Assembly (NCBI GenBank): GCA_012963885.1
Contig: DTUY01000293.1
Coordinates: 1-55,635, forward strand
Direction of reading: 5' to 3'
Source: Candidatus Poribacteria bacterium
GTDB lineage: Bacteria; Poribacteria; WGA-4E; UBA9662
Length of the DNA: 55,635 nucleotides
Below, piece by piece: positions 1-9,745 of this stretch. The notes below the pieces were generated by a model, which made no database searches, was not told the origin of the DNA, and was given only the letters and a program-made list of their open reading frames with translations. The stretch's first letter is position 1; the number at the start of each line of letters is the position of its first letter. The position numbers and the translations under genes were made by a program.

Positions 1-99
1 CAAGAGACTAAAATGAGAGAAGAATACAATGAAAATTACCGGGGCTGATAGAAAATTACAAGTTGGCAGGTAGATAAAGTAATTGGGAATTAGGTGTCA

Positions 100-118
100 G
101 TCGAAGGTAATATTCGAC
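100..118. promoter_or_regulatory. Short inverted repeat upstream of the sigma factor gene
   Basis: GTCGAA (100-105) and TTCGAC (113-118) form a 6-bp inverted repeat with a 7-nt spacer, ending about 25 nt before the sigma-factor start codon. It could be an operator or a 5' leader hairpin. I cannot tie it to a known regulator and it may be chance. Confidence 0.2.
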
Positions 119-143
119 ATTGTTTTAAAATATAAGGAATGTC

Positions 144-1472
144 ATGCCTAATCAAGATGAATTCATATATAGTCCTGTTGGTGATCAATTGACAGACAGT
201 CATGAAGTTGACGCCCAATCCCTGTCAGCTTTGCTACCAGCTGAGGAATCAGGTGATATGCAGATTCAGGCACTGCAACCTTCTGACCATAATTATTCAA
301 TTCAATCCTTTCAATCACCAGCAGAGGTGACTAATGAGCCAACGGATAGTGCCTTTGTTTATCTTCAGCAAATTGCCAGAATACCTTTGCTAAGTCAACA
401 GCAGGAAGTTGAACTCTTCCAGAAGTTTGAGGATGCCACACAACGAGTCACGAAATTATTTCACCAGCTTCCACCTTCTACTCTGCAGTCGGTTCAACTC
501 AGATTCAAACAGAAGCGTAACCTAAGACCGAAGACTAAGCAGATCTTTGACTCCGATCAAGAAGGTAGGTGGTGGAGTTCGATGCAGATTACCGCCATCC
601 TAGATCAGATTCATCAAGAAATCAAAGCTTACCAGAAAATTCAAACACAAGGAAGTCAAGAAGTATTAGATTATCCTGTGGAAAGTCAACACTTACAACG
701 CTTAAATGTACTCTGGATGGCATTAAACGATGCCACCCAAAGGATGTGCCATCTGAAGAAGAAGATTGTAGAGGCCAACCTTCTTCTGGTAGCTAGCATA
801 GCTAAACGATATCTATTCAATGGGAATCCGCTCTCCTTTCTGGATCTGATGCAGGAAGGAAGCATCGGACTGATGAAGGCGGCAGACAAATTCGATTTGC
901 AGAAAGGATGTCGTTTCTCCACTTACGCTTATTGGTGGGTTAAGCAGACAATTATACGCTCGTTGGATAACCAAAGCCGGACAATTCGCGTTCCCGGCCA
1001 TTTGCTGGCTGCTCGAAGATCCATTGGCAAGGCACAGTCTCTATTATTCCATCGGTTAGAGAGAGATCCAAACATGGAAGAATTAGCAGAAGAGGCCGGC
1101 CTGAGCCAGACACGTGCGGCTGAAATTCTACAGGCTACATCCGGCATGGTTTCCCTTGATTCGCCTATTAGAGATTCCTCACCCGATGCCACAATCTCTG
1201 ACTTCTTGCTGGACGAGAACCAGACTTCACCCGATCAGGAGTTACTCTTAACTTCAGAGAAGGAAGTGATAGATAAGTTCTTAAATGTACTATCACCACG
1301 TGAAAAACTAGTGATTCAGCTTCGTTACGGCTTAACCGATAACCATGAATATACCTTGGCCGAAATTGGATCTATACTGGAATTGAGCCGAGAACGAGTG
1401 CGCCAGATTCAGGGAGAAGCCCTCGACAAACTCCGCCGCCCAACTCGCTTGAAATATCTTGAAGAAATCTAA
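144..1472 (+). CDS. RNA polymerase sigma factor, sigma-70 family (RpoD/SigA-like)
   Basis: Directs RNA polymerase to promoters. Region 1.2 is near residues 67-100 ([20 protein letters not shown]). The core region 2 is near 207-285, with [17 protein letters not shown] and the -10-recognition stretch [20 protein letters not shown]. Region 3 runs about 286-345. Region 4 is about 372-436, with the -35-binding helix-turn-helix [20 protein letters not shown]. There is no region 1.1, and residues 100-200 form a nonconserved insert between regions 1.2 and 2. At 442 aa it could be the housekeeping factor of a lineage with a short N terminus or a group-2 relative; IRVPGHL instead of the usual IRIPVHM leans slightly to the latter. 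The start follows AAGGA with good spacing. Confidence 0.93.
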   Translation: MPNQDEFIYSPVGDQLTDSHEVDAQSLSALLPAEESGDMQIQALQPSDHNYSIQSFQSPAEVTNEPTDSAFVYLQQIARIPLLSQQQEVELFQKFEDATQRVTKLFHQLPPSTLQSVQLRFKQKRNLRPKTKQIFDSDQEGRWWSSMQITAILDQIHQEIKAYQKIQTQGSQEVLDYPVESQHLQRLNVLWMALNDATQRMCHLKKKIVEANLLLVASIAKRYLFNGNPLSFLDLMQEGSIGLMKAADKFDLQKGCRFSTYAYWWVKQTIIRSLDNQSRTIRVPGHLLAARRSIGKAQSLLFHRLERDPNMEELAEEAGLSQTRAAEILQATSGMVSLDSPIRDSSPDATISDFLLDENQTSPDQELLLTSEKEVIDKFLNVLSPREKLVIQLRYGLTDNHEYTLAEIGSILELSRERVRQIQGEALDKLRRPTRLKYLEEI

Positions 1473-1541
1473 CGATGGCAAACGGTTAAATCAAGTAGTA
1501 TAAACCTTGATCCGAAATATTGAACATGTCCCTGCTGGCAG

Positions 1542-1804
1542 GAGACCGACCGCATTCACGCAGTGGCAACCGAGTTGCGAAAACTTGGTGTCAGTATCAC
1601 CAAATATAACGACGCGATTGAAATTGAACTGGCATCAGAGATGCAATCGGCCGAAATAGGCACTTATATGATCATCGAATGGCGACGAGTTTCTCGTTAA
1701 TCGGCATAAAAAAACCCGGAATCAGAATTAAGAATCCGGGTTGTGTAAGCTTTGGAGGAAGCAGGATTTGGTCTACTTTGAGATTGAAGCGAACTCGTTT
1801 TTAA
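1542..1804 (+). pseudogene. aroA: Decayed 3' end of aroA (EPSP synthase)
   Basis: Only the C-terminal ~85 residues of 5-enolpyruvylshikimate-3-phosphate synthase remain. From 1542 the frame reads ETDRIHAVATELRKLG, the ETDRI block of AroA. At about 1667 one base appears lost (TAT-AT-GAT for TAT-GAT-GAT). In the shifted frame the family motif [12 protein letters not shown] appears, followed by [12 protein letters not shown], matching the end of AroA. After 1750 it degrades to WSTLR and a stop at 1802. Nothing of the N-terminal ~340 residues is present: the sigma-factor stop lies 70 nt upstream. It cannot make an active enzyme. Confidence 0.85.
1708..1742 (-). terminator. Rho-independent terminator of nadA, lying inside the aroA relic
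   Basis: On the minus strand AACCCGGA and TCCGGGTT pair as an 8-bp GC-rich stem (1713-1720 with 1735-1742), extended by two more pairs past an A-A mismatch. Seven T residues follow (1714-1708). It sits about 75 nt after the nadA stop codon. The same bases encode the [11 protein letters not shown] part of the dead aroA on the plus strand. Confidence 0.72.
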
Positions 1805-1817
1805 GGAGGAGCTGAAA

Positions 1818-2903
1818 TTATGTGATATCCAACATTCGATCAAGTGATGCTTTTGCCCAGTAGCTGATGTCTTGTGGAACGCTAATCTGGTTCACAACCT
1901 CGTCTTCAAGCAAATTCTCGAGAGACCAAAGTAGATGCGGAGCATCGATCCGATTCATGGTTGTACAAAGGCACATATTTGGATCAACTGAAGTAATAAA
2001 TTTATCTTGATGTTCTTGAGCAAGTCGGTTAACCAAATGCATCTCCGTACCAATTCCCCAAGATGAACCAGCTGGGGCCTCCTCAATTGTTTTTATGATG
2101 AAAGCAGTTGATCCATTCAAATCGGACTCTTGGACAACTTCGTAACGACATTCTGGATGCACAAGGATCTGGATGTCCGGGATTTGCTCACGAAGTCTTC
2201 TTACCTGCTTAGTTGTAAACAGTTGGTGTACTGGACAACAGCCTTTCCAGAGGATAAGTTTCGATTTCTCAATTTCTTCTTCTGTGTTCCCACCTAGGTC
2301 TTCATATGGATCCCAGAGAATCATTTCACTAAGATCAATGCCATATTTAACGCCAGTGTTTCGACCAAGATGTTGGTCAGGGAAAAAGAGAAGCTGTCCT
2401 TTTTGTACCGTGCCCCATTCAAGAACAGCACCAGCGTTTGACGACGTACATACGGCACCATCATGTTGTCCGACGAAAGCTTTCAAATCAGCAGTACAAT
2501 TAATATAAGTAATCGGCATAATTTTATCACCAACAACATCATTTAACTGCTCCCAGCATTCTTCCACAAGATCTAGATCTGCCATATCAGCCATGTGGCA
2601 ACCGGCATTTAAATCCGGCAAGTTCACTTTCTGGTGATCTTCACTAAGAATATCAGCGCTTTCTGCCATAAAGTGTACACCGCAAAAAACGATATAGTCT
2701 ACCTCCGGACGGCTTGACGCAAGCTGGGATAATTTCAGTGAATCGCCACGATAGTCAGCAAAACGAATTACTTCATCACGTTGATAGTGGTGTCCTAGTA
2801 TAACAAGTCGATTTCCTAACTCTTCCTTTGCTTTATATATCCGTTCGTCAACTTCTTGCTCGGTTAGCTTATAATATTTATCTGGGATTGGCTGCGAATA
2901 CAT
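1818..2903 (-). CDS. nadA: Quinolinate synthase
   Basis: Condenses iminoaspartate with dihydroxyacetone phosphate to quinolinate in de novo NAD synthesis, using a 4Fe-4S cluster in the cytoplasm. Family motifs are LGHHYQRDEV near the N terminus, CGVHFMAESADIL, a CTSSNA segment, WKGCCPVHQLF, HPECRYEVV and MCLCTTMNRI; the conserved cysteines in these segments include the cluster ligands. I chose the ATG at 2903 (MYSQP, 361 aa). An upstream ATG at 2960 would add 19 unconserved residues and would lie inside the predicted promoter. GGAG precedes the chosen start by about 11 nt. The gene stands alone; nadB and nadC are not in the window. Confidence 0.95.
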   Translation of the reverse strand: MYSQPIPDKYYKLTEQEVDERIYKAKEELGNRLVILGHHYQRDEVIRFADYRGDSLKLSQLASSRPEVDYIVFCGVHFMAESADILSEDHQKVNLPDLNAGCHMADMADLDLVEECWEQLNDVVGDKIMPITYINCTADLKAFVGQHDGAVCTSSNAGAVLEWGTVQKGQLLFFPDQHLGRNTGVKYGIDLSEMILWDPYEDLGGNTEEEIEKSKLILWKGCCPVHQLFTTKQVRRLREQIPDIQILVHPECRYEVVQESDLNGSTAFIIKTIEEAPAGSSWGIGTEMHLVNRLAQEHQDKFITSVDPNMCLCTTMNRIDAPHLLWSLENLLEDEVVNQISVPQDISYWAKASLDRMLDIT

Positions 2904-2944
2904 TCTAGCTATTCTCCAGTGAAAAGCATAAATAAATTTGGTAG

Positions 2945-2974
2945 AGTGTATATTAATCATCTGAGTTTGTCAAA
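2945..2974 (-). promoter_or_regulatory. Sigma-70-type promoter of nadA
   Basis: On the minus strand TTGACA (2974-2969), an 18-nt spacer and TACACT (2950-2945) make a near-consensus promoter about 40 nt upstream of the chosen nadA start. It argues against translation from the upstream ATG at 2960. Confidence 0.5.
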
Positions 2975-3086
2975 TTTTTACTAAGTTTCAGGTAAAGTAA
3001 AATGACGCCAAGTTTGCCTTATTGCGTTAAGCTAATAAGGGAACCCTGTTAACTAAAGCCTTAATCGTTATACATATCAAAGCAGC

Positions 3087-3135
3087 ATGTCATTTTGGCA
3101 CACGGACACATAACGTGTCATTCCCAAAATGACAT
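3087..3135. repeat. Long imperfect palindrome (12-bp arms plus nested 5-bp arms)
   Basis: ATGTCATTTTGG (3087-3098) pairs exactly with CCAAAATGACAT (3124-3135). Inside, ACACG (3100-3104) pairs with CGTGT (3114-3118). The result is a tall stem-loop with a small internal bulge. No T-tract follows closely on either strand, so it is not a standard terminator. It may be a dispersed repeat unit, a regulatory RNA hairpin or an operator. Confidence 0.5.
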
Positions 3136-3413
3136 ACTTTTCTAAGGACTCAACTGAAACTCTTACGACACTCAATCTTTATATTTTGGCATTTTAATTG
3201 CTCGATCCGGCTAGACAATAAATGTAAAATGGAAATTAAACAAAAACACATCAAACCCAGGAGATTCAAAAAAAGAGTATCCTCATACACTACAAATTTG
3301 TAAATTTAGTTATAATTCGATAGTTTTCAACTAACAAACTTTCCTTAACGTGTCGGGTAAAGTTTTTGTATTGTACCTAAAGGTTCACTTTCAAAATTCC
3401 TGTCCATTTTTAC

Positions 3414-3443
3414 TTGACATTTTTTCGCTTAAAATGGTACTTT
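3414..3443 (+). promoter_or_regulatory. Candidate sigma-70 promoter for grpE-dnaK
   Basis: TTGACA (3414-3419), an 18-nt spacer and TACTTT (3438-3443) lie about 190 nt upstream of grpE. It is the best -35/-10 pair in the region. The long leader leaves room for other control, and no heat-shock-specific element is recognisable. Confidence 0.4.
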
Positions 3444-3634
3444 AAGCCTTTCAGCTATTGAAAAAATTGGAGGTTCGATTAGTATTTTATATACAAGTTA
3501 TGAGACTAGTTTACGACACGAATTAATTATCGTTGCCTCTTTCATAAGCTCGGATGGGGTATTTAAGAAAAAACCTGCTTTATCATTTACCTTTAAGATA
3601 TTAGGAATTCAACTATAAAGTTTAAGAGGTTAAT

Positions 3635-4345
3635 ATGCTAGAAAAACAGCAAACAGGCATGGAAAACCAATCAGATGTTGCCGAGGAAAACGAAACAGAT
3701 ATTGTTGAAGGTGATGAAGAAACGATTGTAAATGAGGAAGAAGTGGAATCAGAGGAGGACGAAACACCACCTTCTGAGGAAGAAGTGGAATCAGAGGAGG
3801 ACGAAACACCACCTTCTGCCGAAGACGAGATTGACCAACTGAAATCAGAGTATGAAGCGAAACTTGATCGAATGCTACGCACAGTTGCCGAATATGAAAA
3901 TGCAAAGAAGCGTGCTATTCGTGATAAGGAAGAATTCCAAAAGTACGCAGTTGAAAGTGTTATAAAGGACCTCTTACCAGTGATAGATAGTATGAACCGC
4001 GCTATTGAATCAGCGAAGGAATCGACAGATTTCAACTCTCTTCATGAGGGAATCAAGTTGATTCAAAAACAGATTCATAATGTTCTTGAAAGAAGCAATG
4101 TTTCAACCATTGATGCTGTTGGGGGAAATTTCGATCCGAATTTGCATGAGGCGATCGCACAAGTTGAATCAGATCTTCCAACAAATGCAATTGTTGCAGA
4201 ATTCCAAGTTGGATATAAGTTGCGCGACCGCGTGCTACGCGCATCAATGGTTTCGATCTCACAAGGGTCATCTAGTCCAGAAACAGATGAAGAAGATACG
4301 AAAGAAGAAGTATCCGAAGAAAAGGAGGACACAACAGATGAGTAA
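3635..4345 (+). CDS. grpE: GrpE, nucleotide-exchange factor for DnaK
   Basis: Releases ADP from DnaK in the cytoplasmic chaperone cycle. Residues 1-65 are a very acidic, low-complexity tail. Residues about 65-125 are the long coiled-coil dimerisation helix ([20 protein letters not shown], then YENAKKR). The C-terminal beta domain contains [15 protein letters not shown] and [17 protein letters not shown], the GrpE signature. The acidic tail holds an exact 14-residue tandem duplication. GAGG lies 7 nt before the start. The last 8 bases overlap dnaK, so the two are translationally coupled. Confidence 0.95.
   Translation: MLEKQQTGMENQSDVAEENETDIVEGDEETIVNEEEVESEEDETPPSEEEVESEEDETPPSAEDEIDQLKSEYEAKLDRMLRTVAEYENAKKRAIRDKEEFQKYAVESVIKDLLPVIDSMNRAIESAKESTDFNSLHEGIKLIQKQIHNVLERSNVSTIDAVGGNFDPNLHEAIAQVESDLPTNAIVAEFQVGYKLRDRVLRASMVSISQGSSSPETDEEDTKEEVSEEKEDTTDE
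3734..3817 (+). repeat. Perfect 42-bp tandem repeat inside grpE (two copies)
   Basis: Bases 3734-3775 and 3776-3817 are identical and in frame, each encoding [14 protein letters not shown]. Zero divergence points to a recent duplication. The copy number may vary between strains. Confidence 0.9.
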
Positions 4346-6278
4346 AGTAATTGGCATTGATCTTGGTACAACAAACTCCTGCCTAGCTATTCTTGAAGGC
4401 GGAGATCCCAACGTAATACAAAACGCCGAAGGTGCTCGAACAACACCTTCGGTTGTCGCTATGTCCAAAGAAGGAGAGCGTCTAGTTGGTCAGCCAGCTA
4501 AGCGCCAAGCGGTAACCAATCCAGAAAATACTATTTTCTCTACCAAGCGTTTTATAGGCAGACGGTACAACGAAGTAGCAGAGGACATAAGCAAGGCCCC
4601 ATACAAAGTGACACAGGGGAAAAATGAAAGCGTACAAATCAAGATGGGGGATCAGGAACACACACCCCCTGAGATTTCGGCTATGGTCTTACGCAAACTG
4701 AAGGAAACAGCCGAAGACTACCTTGGCGAAGAAGTAACGCAGGCTGTGATTACAGTGCCAGCATACTTTAATGACTCACAACGCCAAGCCACTACAGATG
4801 CAGGAAAGATTGCCGGTCTTGAAGTTTTGCGAATTATCAATGAACCGACTGCAGCTGCTTTGGCATATGGACTGGAAAATCAAGCTGAGGAAAAAATTGC
4901 TGTTTATGATCTTGGTGGAGGAACCTTCGATATCTCGATTCTTGAAATTGGTGATGGGGTCTTTGAAGTCAAAAGTACAAACGGCGATACAAATCTGGGT
5001 GGCGATGACTTCGACCACAAAATTGTCGACTGGCTGGCAGAAGAATTCAAAAATGAGAATGGAATTGACCTTCGTGATGATGCGATGGCTCTGCAACGTC
5101 TTAGAGACGAAGCAGAAAAAGCGAAATGCGAATTGTCAACCACCCTACAAACAGAAATTAACCTGCCTTTCATCTCAGCAGATGCAAGTGGTCCTAAACA
5201 CCTGAATGTTTCCCTGAGTCGAGCGAAACTTGAACAATTGGTTGGGGACTTAGTTGAGCGAACAATTACTCCATGCCAGCAAGCTTTAGAAGATGCTGAA
5301 CTTAATGCATCCGAGATTGACCAAGTTGTTTTAGTTGGTGGTCAAACCAGAATGCCAAAAGTACAAGAGCAAGTTGAGGAGTTCTTCGGAAAAGAATGTC
5401 ATAGAGGTGTAAATCCCGATGAAGTCGTTGCAATAGGTGCAGCAATTCAAGGTGGCGTTCTCTCTGGAGATGAAGGGGTAAAAGACATACTGCTTCTCGA
5501 CGTTACTCCGCTTTCGCTAGGCATCGAAACTCTCGGTGGAGTCTTCAGCCGTTTAATTGAACGAAACACTACAATCCCAACCAAGAAAAGCCAAACCTTT
5601 TCAACTGCTGCTGATAATCAAGAATCTGTAACCATACACGTCTTACAAGGCGAACGCGAAATGTCCGTCTACAATCGTACACTTGGTCGGTTCGATTTAC
5701 TTGGTGTGCCGCCTGCACCAAGAGGTATACCACAAATTGATGTCACGTTTGATATTGATGCAAATGGCATTGTTCACGTGTCAGCAAAAGATCTGGGAAC
5801 CGGCAAGGAACAGAAGATCCGAATTGAGTCTTCTAGTGGGTTATCCGATGTAGAAATTGACGAAATGGTGAAAGATGCTGAGTCTCATTCGGAAGAAGAC
5901 AAAACTAAGAAGGAATCTGTCGAGACTCGCAATAATGCGGATTCCCTGGCCTATTCAACCGAGAAATCTCTTGAGGAATATGGAGATAGCGTATCAGCAG
6001 AAGATCGAGAAGCAATTCAAAGCGCGATTGAAAAATTGAAAGAAACTCTGAAAGGCGAAAACATCGAAGCTATAAAGGCAGACACCGAGGCTCTGACTAC
6101 CGCTTCCCACAAACTTGCAGAAGCGATGTATGCAAAAGCAGCAGCTGATGCACAAGCACAAGGTACTAGTGGCGACGGCCCCAGTGGCGATCCAGATCCA
6201 GATCCAAGTGCAGATGAAACTGTCATTGATGTTGAGGCAGAAGAAGTCACTGATACTGAGCAGAAAGACACAAACTAA
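4338..6278 (+). CDS. dnaK: DnaK (Hsp70) molecular chaperone
   Basis: ATP-dependent chaperone binding exposed hydrophobic peptides, working with GrpE. At 646 aa it is normal Hsp70 length. The ATPase domain shows [11 protein letters not shown] (about 5-15), [20 protein letters not shown] (about 138-157), [13 protein letters not shown] and [14 protein letters not shown]. The linker [16 protein letters not shown] leads into the substrate-binding domain and an acidic C-terminal lid ending in [13 protein letters not shown] placed the start at 4338 ([10 protein letters not shown]): AAAGGAGG at 4321-4328 sits before it and the family begins there, although the frame stays open upstream through grpE. 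No dnaJ follows. Confidence 0.97.
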   Translation: MSKVIGIDLGTTNSCLAILEGGDPNVIQNAEGARTTPSVVAMSKEGERLVGQPAKRQAVTNPENTIFSTKRFIGRRYNEVAEDISKAPYKVTQGKNESVQIKMGDQEHTPPEISAMVLRKLKETAEDYLGEEVTQAVITVPAYFNDSQRQATTDAGKIAGLEVLRIINEPTAAALAYGLENQAEEKIAVYDLGGGTFDISILEIGDGVFEVKSTNGDTNLGGDDFDHKIVDWLAEEFKNENGIDLRDDAMALQRLRDEAEKAKCELSTTLQTEINLPFISADASGPKHLNVSLSRAKLEQLVGDLVERTITPCQQALEDAELNASEIDQVVLVGGQTRMPKVQEQVEEFFGKECHRGVNPDEVVAIGAAIQGGVLSGDEGVKDILLLDVTPLSLGIETLGGVFSRLIERNTTIPTKKSQTFSTAADNQESVTIHVLQGEREMSVYNRTLGRFDLLGVPPAPRGIPQIDVTFDIDANGIVHVSAKDLGTGKEQKIRIESSSGLSDVEIDEMVKDAESHSEEDKTKKESVETRNNADSLAYSTEKSLEEYGDSVSAEDREAIQSAIEKLKETLKGENIEAIKADTEALTTASHKLAEAMYAKAAADAQAQGTSGDGPSGDPDPDPSADETVIDVEAEEVTDTEQKDTN

Positions 6279-6342
6279 AATTTTCAAGCAATTTGCAACC
6301 TTACATTCTTCAGAATCTGTGGACAGTTAGGTTTTCTAGCAC

Positions 6343-6369
6343 AAGGCGTTCCGCGCAACGCTTTTATTT
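6343..6369 (+). terminator. Probable terminator of grpE-dnaK
   Basis: AAGGCGTT (6343-6350) pairs with AACGCTTT (6357-6364, one G-T wobble) around a CCGCGC loop. It is followed by a weak T-rich tail (TATTTAAATT) 65 nt after the dnaK stop. Stem and position fit an intrinsic terminator; the tail is only moderate. Confidence 0.5.
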
Positions 6370-6419
6370 AAATTATGGCAATCTTTTTGCACCAACTCAG
6401 AATATTTTATGGATGATTA

Positions 6420-7493
6420 ATGCTTAAGAGTAAACTGGAAGAAATTGAAGCTAAGTTTCTAGAAATTGAAAAAAATCTGGTAGATCCAGATCAAATAGCG
6501 GATCCGAAACGCCTTCATCAGCTTTCCAAGATGCATGCGGACACTGCCCCTATCGTGTCGATCTATACCGACTATAAAAAGCTGCTTGAGGACATTGAAG
6601 AAGCTGAATTGATTATTGCCGAGGAAGATGATGATGAGTTTCAAGACTTGGCAAAACAAGAGCTGGAAACTCTTGTCATACAAAAGGAAAAGCTGGAAGA
6701 AGAAATTAAAATCCTGCTGATTCCTAAAGATCCGAATGACCATAGAAATGTTATTGTAGAAATCCGTGCAGGTACAGGAGGAGAGGAAGCAGGCCTATTT
6801 GCTGCGGAACTTTTTAGGATGTATTCTCGGCATGCTGAGAAATCCAACTGGACAGTTGAGTTGTTGAGCCAAAGTGCAACCGGTTTGAAAGGTTTCAAAG
6901 AGGTCGTTTTCCTGATTGAAGGAGAGGATGCGTACAGTAAACTCAAGTTTGAAGGTGGGACGCATCGGGTTCAACGAGTGCCCGCCACCGAAACGAGCGG
7001 CCGAATCCATACTTCGGCAGTAACTGTGGCTGTCCTGCCTGAGGCTGAGGAAGTAGATATCCAAATAGATCAGAACGATTTGCGAATTGATACATTTAGG
7101 TCTTCCGGTCCTGGAGGGCAGAGCGTTAACACCACTGACTCAGCTATTCGGATTACTCATTTGCCAACCAATCTGGTTGTTTCCTGTCAGGATGAAAAAT
7201 CTCAGCACAAAAACAAAGCTAAGGCAATGAAGATCTTGCGATCTCGATTGCTAGAGATTACAAAATCTGAACAAGATGCTGAAAGGGCAGAGACAAGAAA
7301 AACAATGATTGGTAGTGGCGATCGGAGCGAAAAAATCCGAACTTACAACTTTCCTCAAGGACGTGTAACAGACCACCGAATAGGTCTAAGTATCTACCAA
7401 CTTGAAAGCACACTTGATGGCGAACTTGACCCCTTCATATCCTCACTTATCTCAGCTGAAGGTGCGGAGAAACTGAAGAATCTGGAAGCGTGA
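6420..7493 (+). CDS. prfA: Peptide chain release factor 1
   Basis: Reads UAA and UAG stop codons in the ribosomal A site and triggers peptide release. The catalytic GGQ lies in [20 protein letters not shown]. The PAT tripeptide in [18 protein letters not shown] is the RF1-type (PxT) stop-codon reader, which separates it from RF2 (SPF). At 357 aa it has the standard RF1 length, with an N-terminal coiled-coil domain (residues 1-110). Its end overlaps the start of prmC, whose product methylates the GGQ glutamine, the classic pairing. Confidence 0.96.
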   Translation: MLKSKLEEIEAKFLEIEKNLVDPDQIADPKRLHQLSKMHADTAPIVSIYTDYKKLLEDIEEAELIIAEEDDDEFQDLAKQELETLVIQKEKLEEEIKILLIPKDPNDHRNVIVEIRAGTGGEEAGLFAAELFRMYSRHAEKSNWTVELLSQSATGLKGFKEVVFLIEGEDAYSKLKFEGGTHRVQRVPATETSGRIHTSAVTVAVLPEAEEVDIQIDQNDLRIDTFRSSGPGGQSVNTTDSAIRITHLPTNLVVSCQDEKSQHKNKAKAMKILRSRLLEITKSEQDAERAETRKTMIGSGDRSEKIRTYNFPQGRVTDHRIGLSIYQLESTLDGELDPFISSLISAEGAEKLKNLEA

Positions 7494-8347
7494 AAACTTG
7501 GACCGTCATTGAGCTTATAGAGTGGACAACCAAGTTTTTTGAAAGTTCTGGTATTCTGAGCGCCCGCTTGGATGCAGAACTTTTACTCAGCCATGTTCTG
7601 AAGAAAGACCGGCTACAGTTATATCTTGGTTTCGATATGCCAGTATTCCATCCCAATCTTTCTGCCTTTCGTACACTCATCAAAAAGCGGTCAAATCGGG
7701 TTCCAATCAGCTACTTAACAAATTCCCGTGAATTCATGTCCCTAAGTTTCTATGTTGATGAACGGGTGTTGATTCCTCGACCGGAAACTGAAATACTGGT
7801 TGAAACTGTTTTGGGTTTGCAAAAAACGCCATGTCATATTCTTGAAATCGGGACGGGCAGTGGCGCTATTGCTGTTAGTTTGGCCGTGAATCAGCCGACG
7901 TGGAAAATCATCGCTACAGATATATCCAAAGCAGCGGTTGATGTTGCCCTTCATAATGCAAAACTGCATCAATGCAAGGAGCGAATCACTTTCCTGAATG
8001 GTGATCTTTTCGAACCGGTTATAGAACTGGATGTTCTCAAATACGATTGGATTATTTCAAACCCGCCTTACATAGGAACTACAGATATTAATGAGCTCGT
8101 CACTGATGTTAGGGACAATGAACCTGAGGTGGCTTTATTTGCTGGATGTAGTGGTTTGGATATCATTCAACGACTGATTGCCGACACACCAGAATTTCTG
8201 AAGCCTGAAGGAAAACTAATGCTTGAAATTAGTCATAACCAAAGTCAGCAAGTTCAAGATTTGGTCAATTCAAATCCTGCCTACACCGCATGCAATATCA
8301 TTCCAGATCTTTCCGGAATTGATCGTTTTATTTTGGCCACAGTTTGA
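7490..8347 (+). CDS. prmC: Release factor glutamine methyltransferase
   Basis: Uses S-adenosylmethionine to methylate the glutamine of the GGQ motif in release factors. The SAM-binding motif I is [16 protein letters not shown] and the catalytic motif is NPPYI in [11 protein letters not shown]. The N-terminal helical domain (about 1-85) is the release-factor-binding part. It starts with GTG at 7490, overlapping the prfA stop in a 4-nt GTGA junction, so the pair is translationally coupled. 285 aa, normal length. Confidence 0.95.
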   Translation: MKTWTVIELIEWTTKFFESSGILSARLDAELLLSHVLKKDRLQLYLGFDMPVFHPNLSAFRTLIKKRSNRVPISYLTNSREFMSLSFYVDERVLIPRPETEILVETVLGLQKTPCHILEIGTGSGAIAVSLAVNQPTWKIIATDISKAAVDVALHNAKLHQCKERITFLNGDLFEPVIELDVLKYDWIISNPPYIGTTDINELVTDVRDNEPEVALFAGCSGLDIIQRLIADTPEFLKPEGKLMLEISHNQSQQVQDLVNSNPAYTACNIIPDLSGIDRFILATV

Positions 8348-8420
8348 AAGTGGATCTTATGAACGTCAAGGTAACGTTAAGCCCTAAAAAGTGGATGTTT
8401 ATTGCTGCATTCTCTGAATA

Positions 8421-9671
8421 TCAGAGTCGGTCAGCCGTATAGACATCCAGAAGTTCATCATTAATTTCCAAACCGAATCCCGGAGTATCCGTTAAGGAAA
8501 AATAGCCGTTGTCCGGGGTTGGCCGCAGCAATCGAAACAACTCATTTTCAACTGTTTGCTGTGACAAGCCAAAAGTTTCTGCCATGCAAAACATTGGCAA
8601 ACAAGCGATCAAGTGCAATCCCCACGGAGTACCTCCTTGATGTGGCCAAGTTGGAATGCCCATTTCAGCTGCTTCGAAGGCAATCCTGAGGCATTCACCG
8701 AATCCACCCGCCCAGCTAACATCTGGTTGTATCATGTCGGCTGCTTGCCAACGAAGAAGTTCGCGGAACCCATAACGGGTGAATTCATGTTCACCTGAAA
8801 CGATCCAAGTGGCCTCAACTTGTTGAACGAGTTTGGCCATCCCTTCGTAATCATCCAGAGCAATGGGTTCTTCAATCCATTTGAGGCCAAGGTCAGATGT
8901 TGCCTCGGCAAACCTAAGTGTATAATCGACATCCCACCGCAAGTAGATATCTACCATCAGTTCCACGCTTTCCGGTATTGCTTGACGGGCACGATGTATG
9001 GTATCCAGATTTTCAGAAAAGCCGCTATCTCCTTGGGGGAGACCATTTGGCAAAGGAATCTTACAAGCTGCAAATCCCTGGTCCGTATAGGATTTGGGAT
9101 CTGTACCTGTTGCATAGGCAGGGATGGCTAACTTGGGTTGATCAGTGATTAAACGGTAAACTGGCATATCCAAGATTTTCCCGCATAGATCCCATAAAGC
9201 CAGATCAATACCACTTAGAGCATAGATTACCAGTCCCCGCCGACCATAGATCGAGGTAATATGATACAAGTTATCCCAAATTGATTCTACCTCAAGCGGA
9301 TCCTGATCCAAGACAAAATACTGAATATGGCGGTCGATGATTAGTGACGCCGCCAAACCGCCGCCGCCCAGGCCATATCCTTTTAATCCTTTGTCGGTAG
9401 TGATTTCGACCATCAGTGCTCCTGCTTGGGTCGCAAAAGGTCCACGCCAATCAACATGGTTATTGGGAACTGAGGAGACAACAAGATTAGATTGGTCCTT
9501 GGGTGAAGAAAAAGCCATTGATGCCATAGTCGCTGGATTGAGATTGATGTGCCATGTCCGGATACCAACGATTTTGTGACGCGTTCGAACATTCCGTTTC
9601 AAATCTTCAAATCGGTTTTGTATCGATGCCATGATGTTACCAGATTGCTTCAACATAATAGTTTCATCCAC
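8421..9671 (-). CDS. Mandelate racemase/enolase-superfamily dehydratase, rhamnonate-dehydratase-like
   Basis: Predicted to abstract a proton alpha to a carboxylate and eliminate water from a sugar acid. An N-terminal capping domain is followed by a TIM barrel. Metal ligands are in place: D241 (LMVDIYLRW), E267 (KWIEEP) and E294 (SGEHEFTRYGF). K204 (CKIPLP) and H344 (WPHQGG) occupy acid/base positions. SGEHEFTRYGFRELL and IQPDVSWAGGFGE resemble L-rhamnonate dehydratases most, so that is the favoured subgroup; substrate is inferred. It is last in a four-gene minus-strand cassette of sugar-acid genes. The start is uncertain: the GTG at 9671 and later ATGs at 9656 and 9632 all lack a clear Shine-Dalgarno. 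Confidence 0.85.
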   Translation of the reverse strand: MDETIMLKQSGNIMASIQNRFEDLKRNVRTRHKIVGIRTWHINLNPATMASMAFSSPKDQSNLVVSSVPNNHVDWRGPFATQAGALMVEITTDKGLKGYGLGGGGLAASLIIDRHIQYFVLDQDPLEVESIWDNLYHITSIYGRRGLVIYALSGIDLALWDLCGKILDMPVYRLITDQPKLAIPAYATGTDPKSYTDQGFAACKIPLPNGLPQGDSGFSENLDTIHRARQAIPESVELMVDIYLRWDVDYTLRFAEATSDLGLKWIEEPIALDDYEGMAKLVQQVEATWIVSGEHEFTRYGFRELLRWQAADMIQPDVSWAGGFGECLRIAFEAAEMGIPTWPHQGGTPWGLHLIACLPMFCMAETFGLSQQTVENELFRLLRPTPDNGYFSLTDTPGFGLEINDELLDVYTADRL

Positions 9672-9745
9672 GCAATTGAAAGGAGATTGCTGAACGTAAA
9701 CTGTGATAACTCAATTGTCGGTTTTTCCATATCCCAAGTTGATAT

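Larger units (their letters stand above)
2975..3634. other. 660-nt AT-rich intergenic region between nadA and grpE
   Basis: No open frame of note is seen in the region between two divergent genes. It holds a long hairpin (3087-3135) and a plausible promoter (3414-3443), listed separately. I looked for a CIRCE element upstream of grpE-dnaK and did not see one. Confidence 0.6.

Noticed and set aside
3470..3480. GGTTCGATT, similar to a tRNA T-loop
   Set aside because: No acceptor or anticodon stem could be built around it.
3734..3817. CRISPR-like repeat
   Set aside because: Two adjacent coding copies with no spacers; it is a tandem duplication within grpE.
3622..4035. Serine-rich open frame antisense to grpE
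   Set aside because: It is the mirror of the acidic GrpE tail and its repeat; composition is explained by the real gene.
4080..4337. Upstream extension of the dnaK frame
   Set aside because: It overlaps grpE, reads unlike protein, and DnaK proteins begin at the [10 protein letters not shown] position, which has its own AAAGGAGG.
5994..6287. Cysteine-rich frame antisense to the dnaK 3' end
   Set aside because: Composition mirrors the low-complexity DnaK tail; no start signal or family match.
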